From: Acidobacteriota bacterium
Lineage (GTDB): Bacteria > Acidobacteriota > Terriglobia > UBA7540
Assembly: GCA_021789565.1 (NCBI GenBank)
Contig: JAJYJL010000473.1
Span: 1 to 6,640, forward strand
DNA length: 6,640 nt
Direction: 5' to 3'
Part shown: positions 1 to 5,011 of the stretch, one piece after another
Layout: every line of letters starts with the position of its first letter
Position numbering within the stretch: position 1 is the first letter of the stretch
The notes under the pieces: generated by a model
The model's input: the letters and a program-made list of their open reading frames with translations, nothing else
The model's database searches: none
What the model was told of the DNA's origin: nothing
Program-made: the position numbers and the translations under genes

Positions 1-110
1 CTTGCCGGCCGTGCCACTGTGCAAGGCGGCCGCGCGTACGATCAAAGCGCAGAACGCCGCGCCTGCGCTCAGGCGGCAGCTTGCAGGGTCTTGTCTTAGA
101 GCGGAGCAGA
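1..110. other. GC-rich left flank, no assignable gene
   Basis: This stretch lies beyond the stop codon of the minus-strand operon and is cut by the window edge. Plus frame 1 is open from base 1 to a TAG at 97-99, and other frames on both strands are also open. None shows a recognisable protein motif or a start with a ribosome-binding site. It could be the last codons of a plus-strand gene that converges on the operon, or a GC-rich spacer. Several short dyads are present; the best is listed separately at 46-69. Confidence 0.4.
46..69 (-). terminator. Possible weak terminator hairpin after the membrane-protein operon
   Basis: The arms AGCGCAG (46-52) and CTGCGCT (63-69) are perfectly complementary over 7 bp, with a 10-base GC-rich loop. 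The hairpin sits about 40 bases past the stop codon of the last minus-strand gene. On the minus strand it is followed by only a short T run (three T's within TTTGAT), so it is a poor intrinsic terminator and may only protect a 3' end. A competing dyad, GCCTG/CAGGC at 61-74, overlaps it. Confidence 0.3.
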
Positions 111-587
111 TTACAGAGTGAGCAGATAATCGGAAGCGCTGATGTCCCGGAAGTGCGTCGAGTTGACTCTCAATCCAACAACGTTTCCGAAAAACCTAAG
201 GACTGAAGTAAGCCGCAGGATCGGCATCTTCTCATCCATCTTCAGCAGATGCCGGATATGCAGGACAAAGTAGGTCAAGTGGAAGTAGAAAATCAGAAGC
301 CGGTCCTGAGGCGTATACTGATGGCTTTCGTTTGCAGCGTTTTTCAGCAGATAACTCAGGGCCAGGAAATCACACTTCAACATCATGCAGAACCGCGGAT
401 AGTCAACAGGGACGTCAAATTCTTCCACCGCTTTTCGAACCGCAGGAAATTCCAGACGATTGGCATTAACAATGGGCAGGAAGTAGTCCCGGTCGAACTC
501 CTGCTGAAGGATTTTCTGACAGATCGTCTGAATATAGAAAAAGAACATCGCAACCGATAATGTCAAAATCAGGAAAGCAAGAAGCAT
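111..587 (-). CDS. Uncharacterised 158-aa membrane-anchored protein
   Basis: I do not recognise a named domain. Residues 1-19 form a very hydrophobic segment rich in Leu and Phe that is a signal anchor or single transmembrane helix. The rest is a mainly helical, charged domain, with a second hydrophobic stretch at about residues 97-111 that may be buried or membrane-associated. There is no clear signal-peptidase site, so anchoring is more likely than secretion. The ATG at 585-587 is supported by GAGG on the minus strand seven bases upstream. The gene follows the stop of the seven-helix gene by only 13 bases, so the two are almost surely co-transcribed and perhaps translationally coupled. The pairing suggests a functional partnership at the membrane, but no reaction or ligand can be inferred. 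From memory the style resembles uncharacterised acidobacterial proteins; this is unverified. Confidence 0.8.
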   Translation of the reverse strand: MLLAFLILTLSVAMFFFYIQTICQKILQQEFDRDYFLPIVNANRLEFPAVRKAVEEFDVPVDYPRFCMMLKCDFLALSYLLKNAANESHQYTPQDRLLIFYFHLTYFVLHIRHLLKMDEKMPILRLTSVLRFFGNVVGLRVNSTHFRDISASDYLLTL

Positions 588-600
588 TTTGACGCCTCAA

Positions 601-1341
601 CTATAAGTGAGAAATATTTCCTTCCGCATAAGCGGGGGTTGCATCCACCATGCGGCGCGGAACCCTCTCCAAACCGGGCACCCTGGAAATAGCGTAAAAC
701 CAGGTCAGGATCATTCCCATGTCACAAAGCGGGAAAAAGTAAACCCCGATGACCCGGGAAACTTCAGATCCTCCTGTCAGATACACAAGAGCCAGACCGG
801 CGGCCGGACCGGCAAACTCGATGCCCAGACCACAAACCAGCATCCCCAGCCGCTCATCGGCAATGTCCATTTTTAATGTCATCAGATACAAGAGCGTAGT
901 CAGCACAAGGCTGGCAAAATATAAATTCTGAGAAAACTCAACAATGAAGAAGGAGAAAAGCTTGCCTTGGTGGCTGGAGAGAGAGAAATACGACACCGCA
1001 GCTATCGAGACAAGAACTGCTCCGAGCAGCAACCTGACAAATTGCCACATGTCCCGGTTCTGGAAACAGGCACGCCTGAAAAAGGATGCGACCAGTACGA
1101 ACGCGGCCAGTACCAGTAACAGGTCGGTTGTCCAGTAGAAGTTCCCATACTGAGGGGAGGTGAGCCCGTACCTTGCAAGTGTGTAAGCGCGACTCACGCC
1201 CACACCAAGCGACATGGCAAGGTAGAAGACGAGTTCCCAGAGAGGTTTCAGATTGCCACGGGCAAGTAGATACACCAATAGGCCGGCTTCGAGTACATAC
1301 CCGGCGTAGCTCAGGATGTCACTTGCTGTGATACCGCTCAT
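601..1341 (-). CDS. Uncharacterised seven-transmembrane-helix protein
   Basis: The 246-residue protein has seven hydrophobic segments by eye, at about residues 9-27, 35-54, 68-88, 100-120, 129-155, 165-188 and 195-218. A polar tail of about 28 residues follows. No catalytic motif, transporter signature or kinase/cyclase output domain is visible, so it is not a recognisable sensor enzyme or permease. Seven helices with short loops are compatible with a membrane sensor or scaffold, but that is speculation. The start at 1339-1341 is an ATG with only a weak AGG-containing ribosome-binding region. That region and the first bases of the start codon lie in the 3' arm of a 12-bp stem (1340-1392), which suggests controlled translation. 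It sits second in the operon, 68 bases after the repeat protein and 13 bases before the 158-residue protein. A run of five arginines or lysine-like positives around residues 221-231 fits a cytoplasmic C-terminus. Confidence 0.8.
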   Translation of the reverse strand: MSGITASDILSYAGYVLEAGLLVYLLARGNLKPLWELVFYLAMSLGVGVSRAYTLARYGLTSPQYGNFYWTTDLLLVLAAFVLVASFFRRACFQNRDMWQFVRLLLGAVLVSIAAVSYFSLSSHQGKLFSFFIVEFSQNLYFASLVLTTLLYLMTLKMDIADERLGMLVCGLGIEFAGPAAGLALVYLTGGSEVSRVIGVYFFPLCDMGMILTWFYAISRVPGLERVPRRMVDATPAYAEGNISHL

Positions 1342-1405
1342 AAGCAGCCTGTTAGATCACCCAACCTTTGGTGGGTTCGCCAGGCTGCTTATAAAAAAGG
1401 CAGCC
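1340..1405 (-). promoter_or_regulatory. Structured mRNA leader with alternative stems over the start of the seven-helix gene
   Basis: Read on the minus strand, three related segments occur in order. Segment A is GGCUGC (plus-strand 1399-1405), B is AUAAGCAGCCUG (1381-1392) and C is CAGGCUGCUUAU (1340-1351). B and C are perfect 12-bp complements. C contains the ribosome-binding region and the A and U of the AUG, so the B:C stem should block initiation. A can pair with six bases of B in a smaller hairpin with a U-rich loop, which would release C. The 29-base B:C loop itself contains a nested stem (ACCCACC against GGUUGGGU with one bulged U, AAA loop). Mutually exclusive pairing of this type is the hallmark of attenuators and riboswitches. 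No known ligand-binding class is recognisable. A chance or merely intercistronic hairpin remains possible. Confidence 0.45.
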
Positions 1406-1409
1406 CCGC

Positions 1410-1709
1410 CTATTTAATGCTTCCCGGCGGTGGAATCGGAGCAGGCGACGGTCCGATGGCGACTGATCCCGGCGGCGGAATCGGAGCAGGCGATGGTCCG
1501 ATGGCAACTGATCCCGGCGGCGGAATCGGAGCAGGCGATGGTCCGATGGCAACTGATCCCGGCGGCGGAATCGGTGCGGGCGACGGTCCGATTGCTACTA
1601 GCGTTCCAGTGCTCACGCCGACTCGGCTTGTCGTAACAGCTTTCCGCAGAGAAACACTGGCCAGCACAACCAGAACGGCCAACACTAAGGTCAGGATGTA
1701 ACTTTTCAC
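1410..1709 (-). CDS. Small exported or membrane-anchored protein with four Pro/Ala/Gly repeats
   Basis: The 99-residue product starts with a hydrophobic segment (about residues 3-21) that acts as a signal peptide or anchor. A short linker follows, then four copies of a 15-residue unit VAIGPSPAPIPPPGS (residues 38-52, 53-67, 68-82, 83-97) and a final Ile-Lys. The repeat region should form an extended, polyproline-like rod, as found in linkers and envelope-spanning tails; no enzymatic domain exists. The start is a GTG at 1707-1709, chosen because GGAGGAGA lies five bases upstream on the minus strand and the hydrophobic segment begins right after it. The opposite strand is also open across the repeat but lacks these signals. 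It is the first gene of the three-gene minus-strand operon, with a promoter candidate about 55-80 bases upstream. The function is unknown; the copy number of the repeat is likely to vary between strains. Confidence 0.7.
   Translation of the reverse strand: MKSYILTLVLAVLVVLASVSLRKAVTTSRVGVSTGTLVAIGPSPAPIPPPGSVAIGPSPAPIPPPGSVAIGPSPAPIPPPGSVAIGPSPAPIPPPGSIK
1419..1598 (-). repeat. 45-bp tandem repeat, four units, inside the Pro-rich gene
   Basis: Four in-frame 45-bp units encode the 15-residue Pro/Ala/Gly repeat. On the plus strand the copies at 1471-1515 and 1516-1560 are identical. The copy at 1426-1470 differs at three positions, and the copy from 1561 is the most diverged. All changes seen in the translated units are synonymous, since the four protein repeats are the same. 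The period is a multiple of three, so gain or loss of a unit would not shift the frame. Confidence 0.95.
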
Positions 1710-2207
1710 TTGACTCTCCTCCAGGTGAATTTTTAGGTTCGAAAAATTCCCGCAACGGAAGAGAGCCTACCTAACAATGCCTCCCAAGTCAATAGTTAAC
1801 TACTAATCTACCGTTATCAATTGTGCCACAATAACGCAACAAGTCAAGGGAAAAGACGCTGAATTCGATGAAAAGTGGAGTTATTGTGCAACCCGTCAAC
1901 ATGCCTCCAATATGGCCCTGGCTCGCGCAAATTGCTATGTGGCATCCTCCCGCCCATTCTGGTTGATGGCGATTCAACATTAATGTTTTGTTTGACTTGC
2001 AAAGATCATGTGACAACATCTGAGGCAGTAGCCGGCCCTTCCAACCTCAGAAGCAACCGCATCTTGAGGCTGACCGCGCCGGACGAAAACCACTTCACCA
2101 ACGCCGAAATCTTATAACGTTCTAATCCCCGTAAGACCCAGGGTACTTAAGGAATTATAATTTGCGCTAACTCCGAAAAAGCCAAAAAAAGTAAAACTGC
2201 AACAAAT
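1710..2207. other. Intergenic region without a convincing gene
   Basis: About 500 bases, more AT-rich than the flanks, between the two minus-strand transcription units. Open frames exist on both strands (plus 1875-2117, minus 1789-2019), but they lack ribosome-binding sites, domain motifs and coding-like composition. The part near 1710-1850 holds promoter-like elements for the repeat-protein operon. The part near 2150-2207 holds a 10-bp palindrome AATTATAATT (2152-2161) and minus-strand T-rich tracts at about 2176-2195, with no clear stem before them. A 9-bp inverted pair, CACAATAAC (1827-1835) and GTTATTGTG (1880-1888), is also present but could be chance. Confidence 0.6.
1764..1792 (-). promoter_or_regulatory. 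Candidate sigma-70-type promoter for the repeat-protein operon
   Basis: On the minus strand TTGACT (plus 1787-1792) is followed after exactly 17 bases by TAGGCT (plus 1764-1769). The -35 matches the consensus in five of six positions and the -10 in three of six. Transcription would start around 1757, giving a leader of about 45-50 bases before the GTG at 1709. A second TTGACT at 1842-1847 lacks a good -10. The position fits the operon, but the weak -10 keeps this tentative. Confidence 0.4.
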
Positions 2208-2849
2208 TTACGAGTGATGTTCACCAGAATCCTGGCATCCCGGAAAACTCGTAAAGAAGACCTGACCTGTCCATCCCAATTCTTTCATGCCAATCTCAGA
2301 AGAGTAATAGGCCTCAGAAACCCAACTCTTAATATTCTCAAAATGGTCACGCATCGTGATGCGCTCAGGTTGCCCTTCTCCGGCCTTGCCGTGCTCCGCT
2401 GTAGAAGCGGAAGTGAGAATTTCGTTCTGCTGGGTTTCTGATAGTTCTTTATAAGGATGAGAAAAGCGTCTGAGGGACTCGGCTTCAAAGGCAGAGAGTG
2501 ACCCGAGGAATTCCCTCTGCGCGTCCTGGGTATCCACGGAAAGCAGCAGGTCAATGAAGCGGTTGACCTGAGCCTTTGATGAACCGGGGATAATGCGCTC
2601 GCCCAGGATCTCCAGCGTGTCGATCTGGTGCCGATCCAGGAACGCGGGTCTCCACTCGGCTGCTGCGGACTTCGCGCCGGTATGGGCGGCGGATTCCTTA
2701 AGTCCATGATGCTGTCCTTCCGCGATGGCAGGAAGAGCAAAGCCAGCCCCTCCGGCCATCATTAATCTCCGCACCAATTCACGCCGATTGATTCCGCTCT
2801 CCGGGCTGGGATTGTTGCCGGAAACACTCCGCTCTGGATTCTTGTTCAT
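2208..2849 (-). CDS. Gluconate 2-dehydrogenase subunit 3 family protein with Tat signal
   Basis: The 213-residue protein fits the small-subunit family (gluconate 2-dehydrogenase subunit 3) that accompanies periplasmic GMC flavoproteins. Residues 21-45 form a twin-arginine signal: Arg22-Arg23 (NRREL), a hydrophobic Ala/Gly/Leu stretch, then ALPAIA as a likely cleavage zone. The mature part shows the typical start LEILGERIIPGS (79-90), an alpha-helical core and the C-terminal YYSSEIGMKELGW...GC region (181-205). The length is normal. In known complexes this subunit has no active site; it stabilises the FAD subunit and carries it folded through the Tat translocon. It is divergent from two GMC genes that lack their own signals, which strongly supports that role here. 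The ATG at 2847-2849 has CAGG about eight bases upstream. The NRREL motif lacks the Ser/Thr and Phe-Leu-Lys of the ideal consensus. A partner cytochrome is not in the window. Confidence 0.9.
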   Translation of the reverse strand: MNKNPERSVSGNNPSPESGINRRELVRRLMMAGGAGFALPAIAEGQHHGLKESAAHTGAKSAAAEWRPAFLDRHQIDTLEILGERIIPGSSKAQVNRFIDLLLSVDTQDAQREFLGSLSAFEAESLRRFSHPYKELSETQQNEILTSASTAEHGKAGEGQPERITMRDHFENIKSWVSEAYYSSEIGMKELGWTGQVFFTSFPGCQDSGEHHS

Positions 2850-2883
2850 CCTTTATACCTGCCTTGGGTGCATTCAGGCTCGC

Positions 2884-2912
2884 CCTATACGAAGCCTATT
2901 CTTGACAGACAA
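2884..2912 (-). promoter_or_regulatory. Candidate promoter of the small-subunit gene
   Basis: On the minus strand TTGTCT (plus 2907-2912) precedes TATAGG (plus 2884-2889) by 17 bases. Each box matches consensus in four of six positions. The leader to the ATG at 2849 would be about 28 bases. The -35 box lies within a dyad at 2891-2919, so a repressor or activator could act there. Confidence 0.4.
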
Positions 2913-2919
2913 GGGCTTC
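2891..2919. promoter_or_regulatory. Two-tier dyad overlapping the small-subunit promoter
   Basis: GAAGCC (2891-2896) and GGCTTC (2914-2919) are complementary. Nested inside them are CTTG (2901-2904) and CAAG (2910-2913) around ACAGA. That gives ten complementary positions with a four-base bulge on one side only. It covers the -35 and spacer of the minus-strand promoter candidate, a plausible operator position. The asymmetry argues against a simple symmetric dimer site, so a chance dyad is possible. Confidence 0.3.
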
Positions 2920-2931
2920 ATGCTACCACCG

Positions 2932-2968
2932 AAACGCCATCAAGAACAACCCTTCGCGGGCGTTTTTT
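2932..2968 (+). terminator. Terminator-like hairpin with T run in the divergent region
   Basis: AAACGCC (2932-2938) pairs with GGCGTTT (2959-2965) across a 20-base loop, and the T run reaches 2968, giving six T's in a row. This is the form of an intrinsic terminator on the plus strand, though the loop is long. No plus-strand gene ends upstream of it in this window. It may insulate the flavoprotein promoter from readthrough antisense to the small-subunit gene, or be a remnant. Confidence 0.35.
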
Positions 2969-2981
2969 GCCGCGGCTCTGG

Positions 2982-3010
2982 TTGACGTTTGTTCACATGA
3001 TTGTTACGAT
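2982..3010 (+). promoter_or_regulatory. Candidate sigma-70-type promoter for the GMC genes
   Basis: TTGACG (2982-2987, five of six matches) is followed after 17 bases by TACGAT (3005-3010, four of six). Transcription would start near 3017, leaving a leader of about 185 bases before the ATG at 3203. The long leader contains a small hairpin and a direct repeat and may carry regulation. The short dyad ATGAT...ATCAT (2997-3013) overlaps the -10. Confidence 0.5.
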
Positions 3011-3082
3011 CATTCATCTTCAGGGGTGAGATACGTCTGGGCATTCCGGTGTGGCCATCACGAACCGTTCCTGTGCCTGATG

Positions 3083-3106
3083 AATTCCATCCGGAATTAA
3101 ATTTTT
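3083..3106 (+). other. Small hairpin and T run in the GMC leader
   Basis: AATTCC (3083-3088) and GGAATT (3093-3098) form a perfect 6-bp stem with a 4-base loop. Three A's and five T's follow. In the leader RNA it would be a weak, AU-rich hairpin ahead of a U run, so it could act as a pause site or weak attenuator. Its low stem GC content makes true termination doubtful. Confidence 0.3.
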
Positions 3107-3141
3107 CCGCGTGGTCTCCATGATTTCGCGGGCGGGTGCGT

Positions 3142-3158
3142 CAGGTGACCGCAGGTGA
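3142..3158. repeat. Direct repeat CAGGTGA spaced one helical turn
   Basis: CAGGTGA occurs at 3142-3148 and 3152-3158, so the copies start 10 bases apart and face the same side of the helix. It lies 45-60 bases before the first flavoprotein start, inside the proposed leader. Such spacing suits a protein-binding site, but two 7-base copies alone are weak evidence. Confidence 0.35.
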
Positions 3159-3202
3159 AATCGCGCGAACCGCAACTTCGAACCTGAAGCGGGAGATTTT
3201 CG

Positions 3203-4888
3203 ATGAGCAAAGGCACCGCAAAAATCTATGATGCGCTGGTTGTAGGTTCCGGGGCGTCGGGTGGTTGGGCTTGCAAGCGATTGTCAGAGGCGGGACTGAA
3301 GGTGGCTCTGGTTGATGCGGGGCGGCAGCAGTCTGACAGGAATTTCTCGGAACACATGCCAAAGTTTCAACTGAAGTACCGGGACATGGCCCCGGAAGTG
3401 ATCCGCAGAACGCGTCCCGTGCAGAAGGACTGCTATGCTTGCATGGAATATAACTACGACTGGTTCTGCGACGACCTCGACGAACCCTACACCACAGCCA
3501 AAGGCACCACATTCAGCTGGCAGGGCCGCCTGCGGGTGACGGGCGGCCGCACCAACGTCTGGGGACGGGTCAGCCTTCGGCTGAGCGACCTGGACCTTCA
3601 GGCAGCCTCTCACGACGGTTACGGTGAGGACTGGCCGCTCAGCTACAAAGACCTCGCTCCTTATTATGACACCGTCGAGGAGTACGTTGGCGTCTGCGGC
3701 CAGGCAGAGGGATTGCCCCAGTTACCCGACGGAAAATTCATGCCTGCAATTCCCCTGACCTGTCCGGAAATGACGTTTCGCAATCGCGTTAAAGAGAAGT
3801 TAGGGCGCACGCTGACTCCCACGCGGAGCGCCAACATCACCAGGCCGATCAACGGCCGCGCGGCGTGCCACTACTGCGGACCTTGTGAACGCGGGTGTGT
3901 GACGCACTCCTACTTCAATTCCTATTTCACGACGGTTGCAGATGCATTGAAATCGGGGAACTGCACCCATATTCCTGACGCCATGGTCTACAAGGTCCTG
4001 ATGGATACGGAGCGGAACCGGGCCAAAGGGCTGCTGTACATCGATCGGAACACGCGCGAAGGTAAAGAAGTCTACGGGCGCGTGGTCATTCTGTGCGCGC
4101 AGTCGCTTGAGTCGGTGCGCATCCTTTTTGATTCTGCCAACCGCCAGTACCCGAACGGTCTGGCCAACTCCAGCGGAGTGATGGGCCACTACCTGATGGA
4201 CCACATTATGGGAGGCGGCGGCAGCGGCGAGTTTCCCGACGCGCCGGGCAAACCCAATATCAATGGTCCCAATAACCCCGCCGGGAATTACATGGTCCGG
4301 TTCCGCAATCTGCCGGGCGGGCCACGGTCGAAAACGTTCCTGCGAGGTTACGGCTACGAAGGCGGCGGGGGAACCGACTTCAACTGGAAAGCTCCAGGCT
4401 ACGGAAACGCGTTCAAGCGACTGCTGGCGGAGCCGGTCCACTCCGTTTCGATGGGTGGGTTCGGGGAGTGCCTGCCGCGCTGGGACAACCACGTGGAGAT
4501 CAATCCAAGCGTCGTGGACGCTTTCGGGATTCCCGTTCTGAATTTTCACATGACTTACAGCGAAAATGAACTTGCCATGGTGAAAGACATGGCGGAGTCG
4601 GCGGGCGAAATGCTGGAAGCCGCTGGCGCCAGGAATATCAGGACCTACGTGGACCCTTCGGGCCCCGGCTGGGCCATCCATGAGGTTGGTGTGGCCCGCA
4701 TGGGCAACAATCCGAAATCATCCGTTCTCAACCAGTTTGAGCAATCCCACGACATCAGGAACCTGTTCGTGATGGACGGTTCGGCCTTCGTTTCCACGGC
4801 GTGCCAGAATCCTACCCTGACGATTATGACCTTGTGTGTCCGTTCCTGCGATTATCTGATGGGGGAAATGAAGAGGGGAAACATTTAA
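3203..4888 (+). CDS. GMC-family FAD oxidoreductase, catalytic subunit (first copy)
   Basis: A 561-residue glucose-methanol-choline (GMC) flavoprotein. The N-terminal FAD fold starts at once with GSGASGG (15-21) and ends the second strand with VDAG (37-40). FAD-contacting GGRTNVWG is at 114-121 and GHYLMDH at 328-334. The C-terminal catalytic domain has His493 (HEVG...RMG) and Asn536 (QNPTLTI), the usual proton-abstracting pair. Cys222, 225, 228 and 232 form CX2CX2CX3C, compatible with an Fe-S cluster as in FAD glucose dehydrogenase-type subunits; Cys77, Cys80 and Cys89 are a second group. The likely reaction is two-electron oxidation of a sugar or alcohol, passed to a cytochrome or quinone. 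There is no signal peptide, so periplasmic export would rely on the divergent Tat-bearing small subunit. GGGAG lies seven bases before the ATG. The substrate is unknown; sugar oxidation at a ring hydroxyl, as in glucoside 3-dehydrogenases, is one candidate. Confidence 0.92.
   Translation: MSKGTAKIYDALVVGSGASGGWACKRLSEAGLKVALVDAGRQQSDRNFSEHMPKFQLKYRDMAPEVIRRTRPVQKDCYACMEYNYDWFCDDLDEPYTTAKGTTFSWQGRLRVTGGRTNVWGRVSLRLSDLDLQAASHDGYGEDWPLSYKDLAPYYDTVEEYVGVCGQAEGLPQLPDGKFMPAIPLTCPEMTFRNRVKEKLGRTLTPTRSANITRPINGRAACHYCGPCERGCVTHSYFNSYFTTVADALKSGNCTHIPDAMVYKVLMDTERNRAKGLLYIDRNTREGKEVYGRVVILCAQSLESVRILFDSANRQYPNGLANSSGVMGHYLMDHIMGGGGSGEFPDAPGKPNINGPNNPAGNYMVRFRNLPGGPRSKTFLRGYGYEGGGGTDFNWKAPGYGNAFKRLLAEPVHSVSMGGFGECLPRWDNHVEINPSVVDAFGIPVLNFHMTYSENELAMVKDMAESAGEMLEAAGARNIRTYVDPSGPGWAIHEVGVARMGNNPKSSVLNQFEQSHDIRNLFVMDGSAFVSTACQNPTLTIMTLCVRSCDYLMGEMKRGNI
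3372..3426 (+). repeat. 55-bp block identical to 5181-5235
   Basis: This coding stretch of the first flavoprotein gene is base-for-base identical to the matching stretch of the second copy, including synonymous positions, although the genes differ elsewhere. It encodes the segment just before the Cys77/Cys80 pair and its first bases. Other identical blocks are 3630-3666 with 5439-5475 and 3978-4020 with 5787-5829. Confidence 0.9.
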
Positions 4889-4900
4889 CGCGTAAATCCT

Positions 4901-4919
4901 GCACCGCTTTCAACGGTGC
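4901..4919 (+). other. Intergenic hairpin between the two GMC genes
   Basis: GCACCG (4901-4906) and CGGTGC (4914-4919) form a perfect 6-bp GC-rich stem with a 7-base loop, 12 bases past the stop of the first flavoprotein gene. No T run follows, so it is not a classical terminator. In a shared transcript it could stabilise the upstream message or lower expression of the downstream gene. Confidence 0.45.
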
Positions 4920-4996
4920 GATCCACAGGTTGCCGAAACTCGCTCCTGCGGCCGTCAGCAATCGTTTCTTACAGGCAAGTCAATCAAGGCAATCAT

Positions 4997-5007
4997 AGGA
5001 GGAGAGG
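4997..5007 (+). promoter_or_regulatory. Strong Shine-Dalgarno of the second GMC gene
   Basis: AGGAGGAGAGG ends four bases before the ATG at 5012 and fixes that start. It is a much longer match to the anti-Shine-Dalgarno sequence than the GGGAG of the first copy, so the second flavoprotein may be translated more efficiently from a shared message. Confidence 0.75.
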
Positions 5008-5011
5008 TGTG

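Larger units (their letters stand above)
2850..3202. other. Divergent control region of the oxidoreductase locus
   Basis: These 353 bases separate the minus-strand small-subunit gene from the plus-strand flavoprotein genes and must hold promoters for both. Candidate promoters face each way (2884-2912 minus, 2982-3010 plus). A 29-base dyad (2891-2919), a terminator-like hairpin (2932-2968), a small dyad with a T run (3083-3106) and a 10-base-spaced direct repeat (3142-3158) are also visible. No open frame here has a start with a ribosome-binding site or a recognisable product. Confidence 0.7.

Noticed and set aside
1340..1392. Inverted repeat as ends of a small mobile element
   Set aside because: The unit is only 53 bases, no target duplication is visible and one arm overlaps a start codon; RNA regulation fits better.
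1426..1605. Possible CRISPR array because of regular repeats
   Set aside because: The units are directly abutting with no unique spacers and keep a protein reading frame.
1417..1701. Plus-strand open frame of 94 residues with Gly/Asp-rich repeats resembling calcium-binding nonapeptides
   Set aside because: It is the mirror of the Pro-rich tandem repeat. The minus strand has the ribosome-binding site, signal segment and operon context; the plus frame has none.
1827..1888. 9-bp inverted pair CACAATAAC / GTTATTGTG
   Set aside because: Arms 44 bases apart in AT-rich DNA; about one such pair is expected by chance in a window of this size.
1875..2117. Plus-strand open frame of 80 residues in the long intergenic region
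   Set aside because: No ribosome-binding site, no recognisable motif and an unlikely composition. The overlapping minus frame (1789-2019) is no better.
2025..2150. Minus-strand stretch of about 43 codons without a stop, looking faintly protein-like (SALVKWFSSG and following)
   Set aside because: No start codon with a ribosome-binding site and no family match; considered a gene remnant but unsupported.
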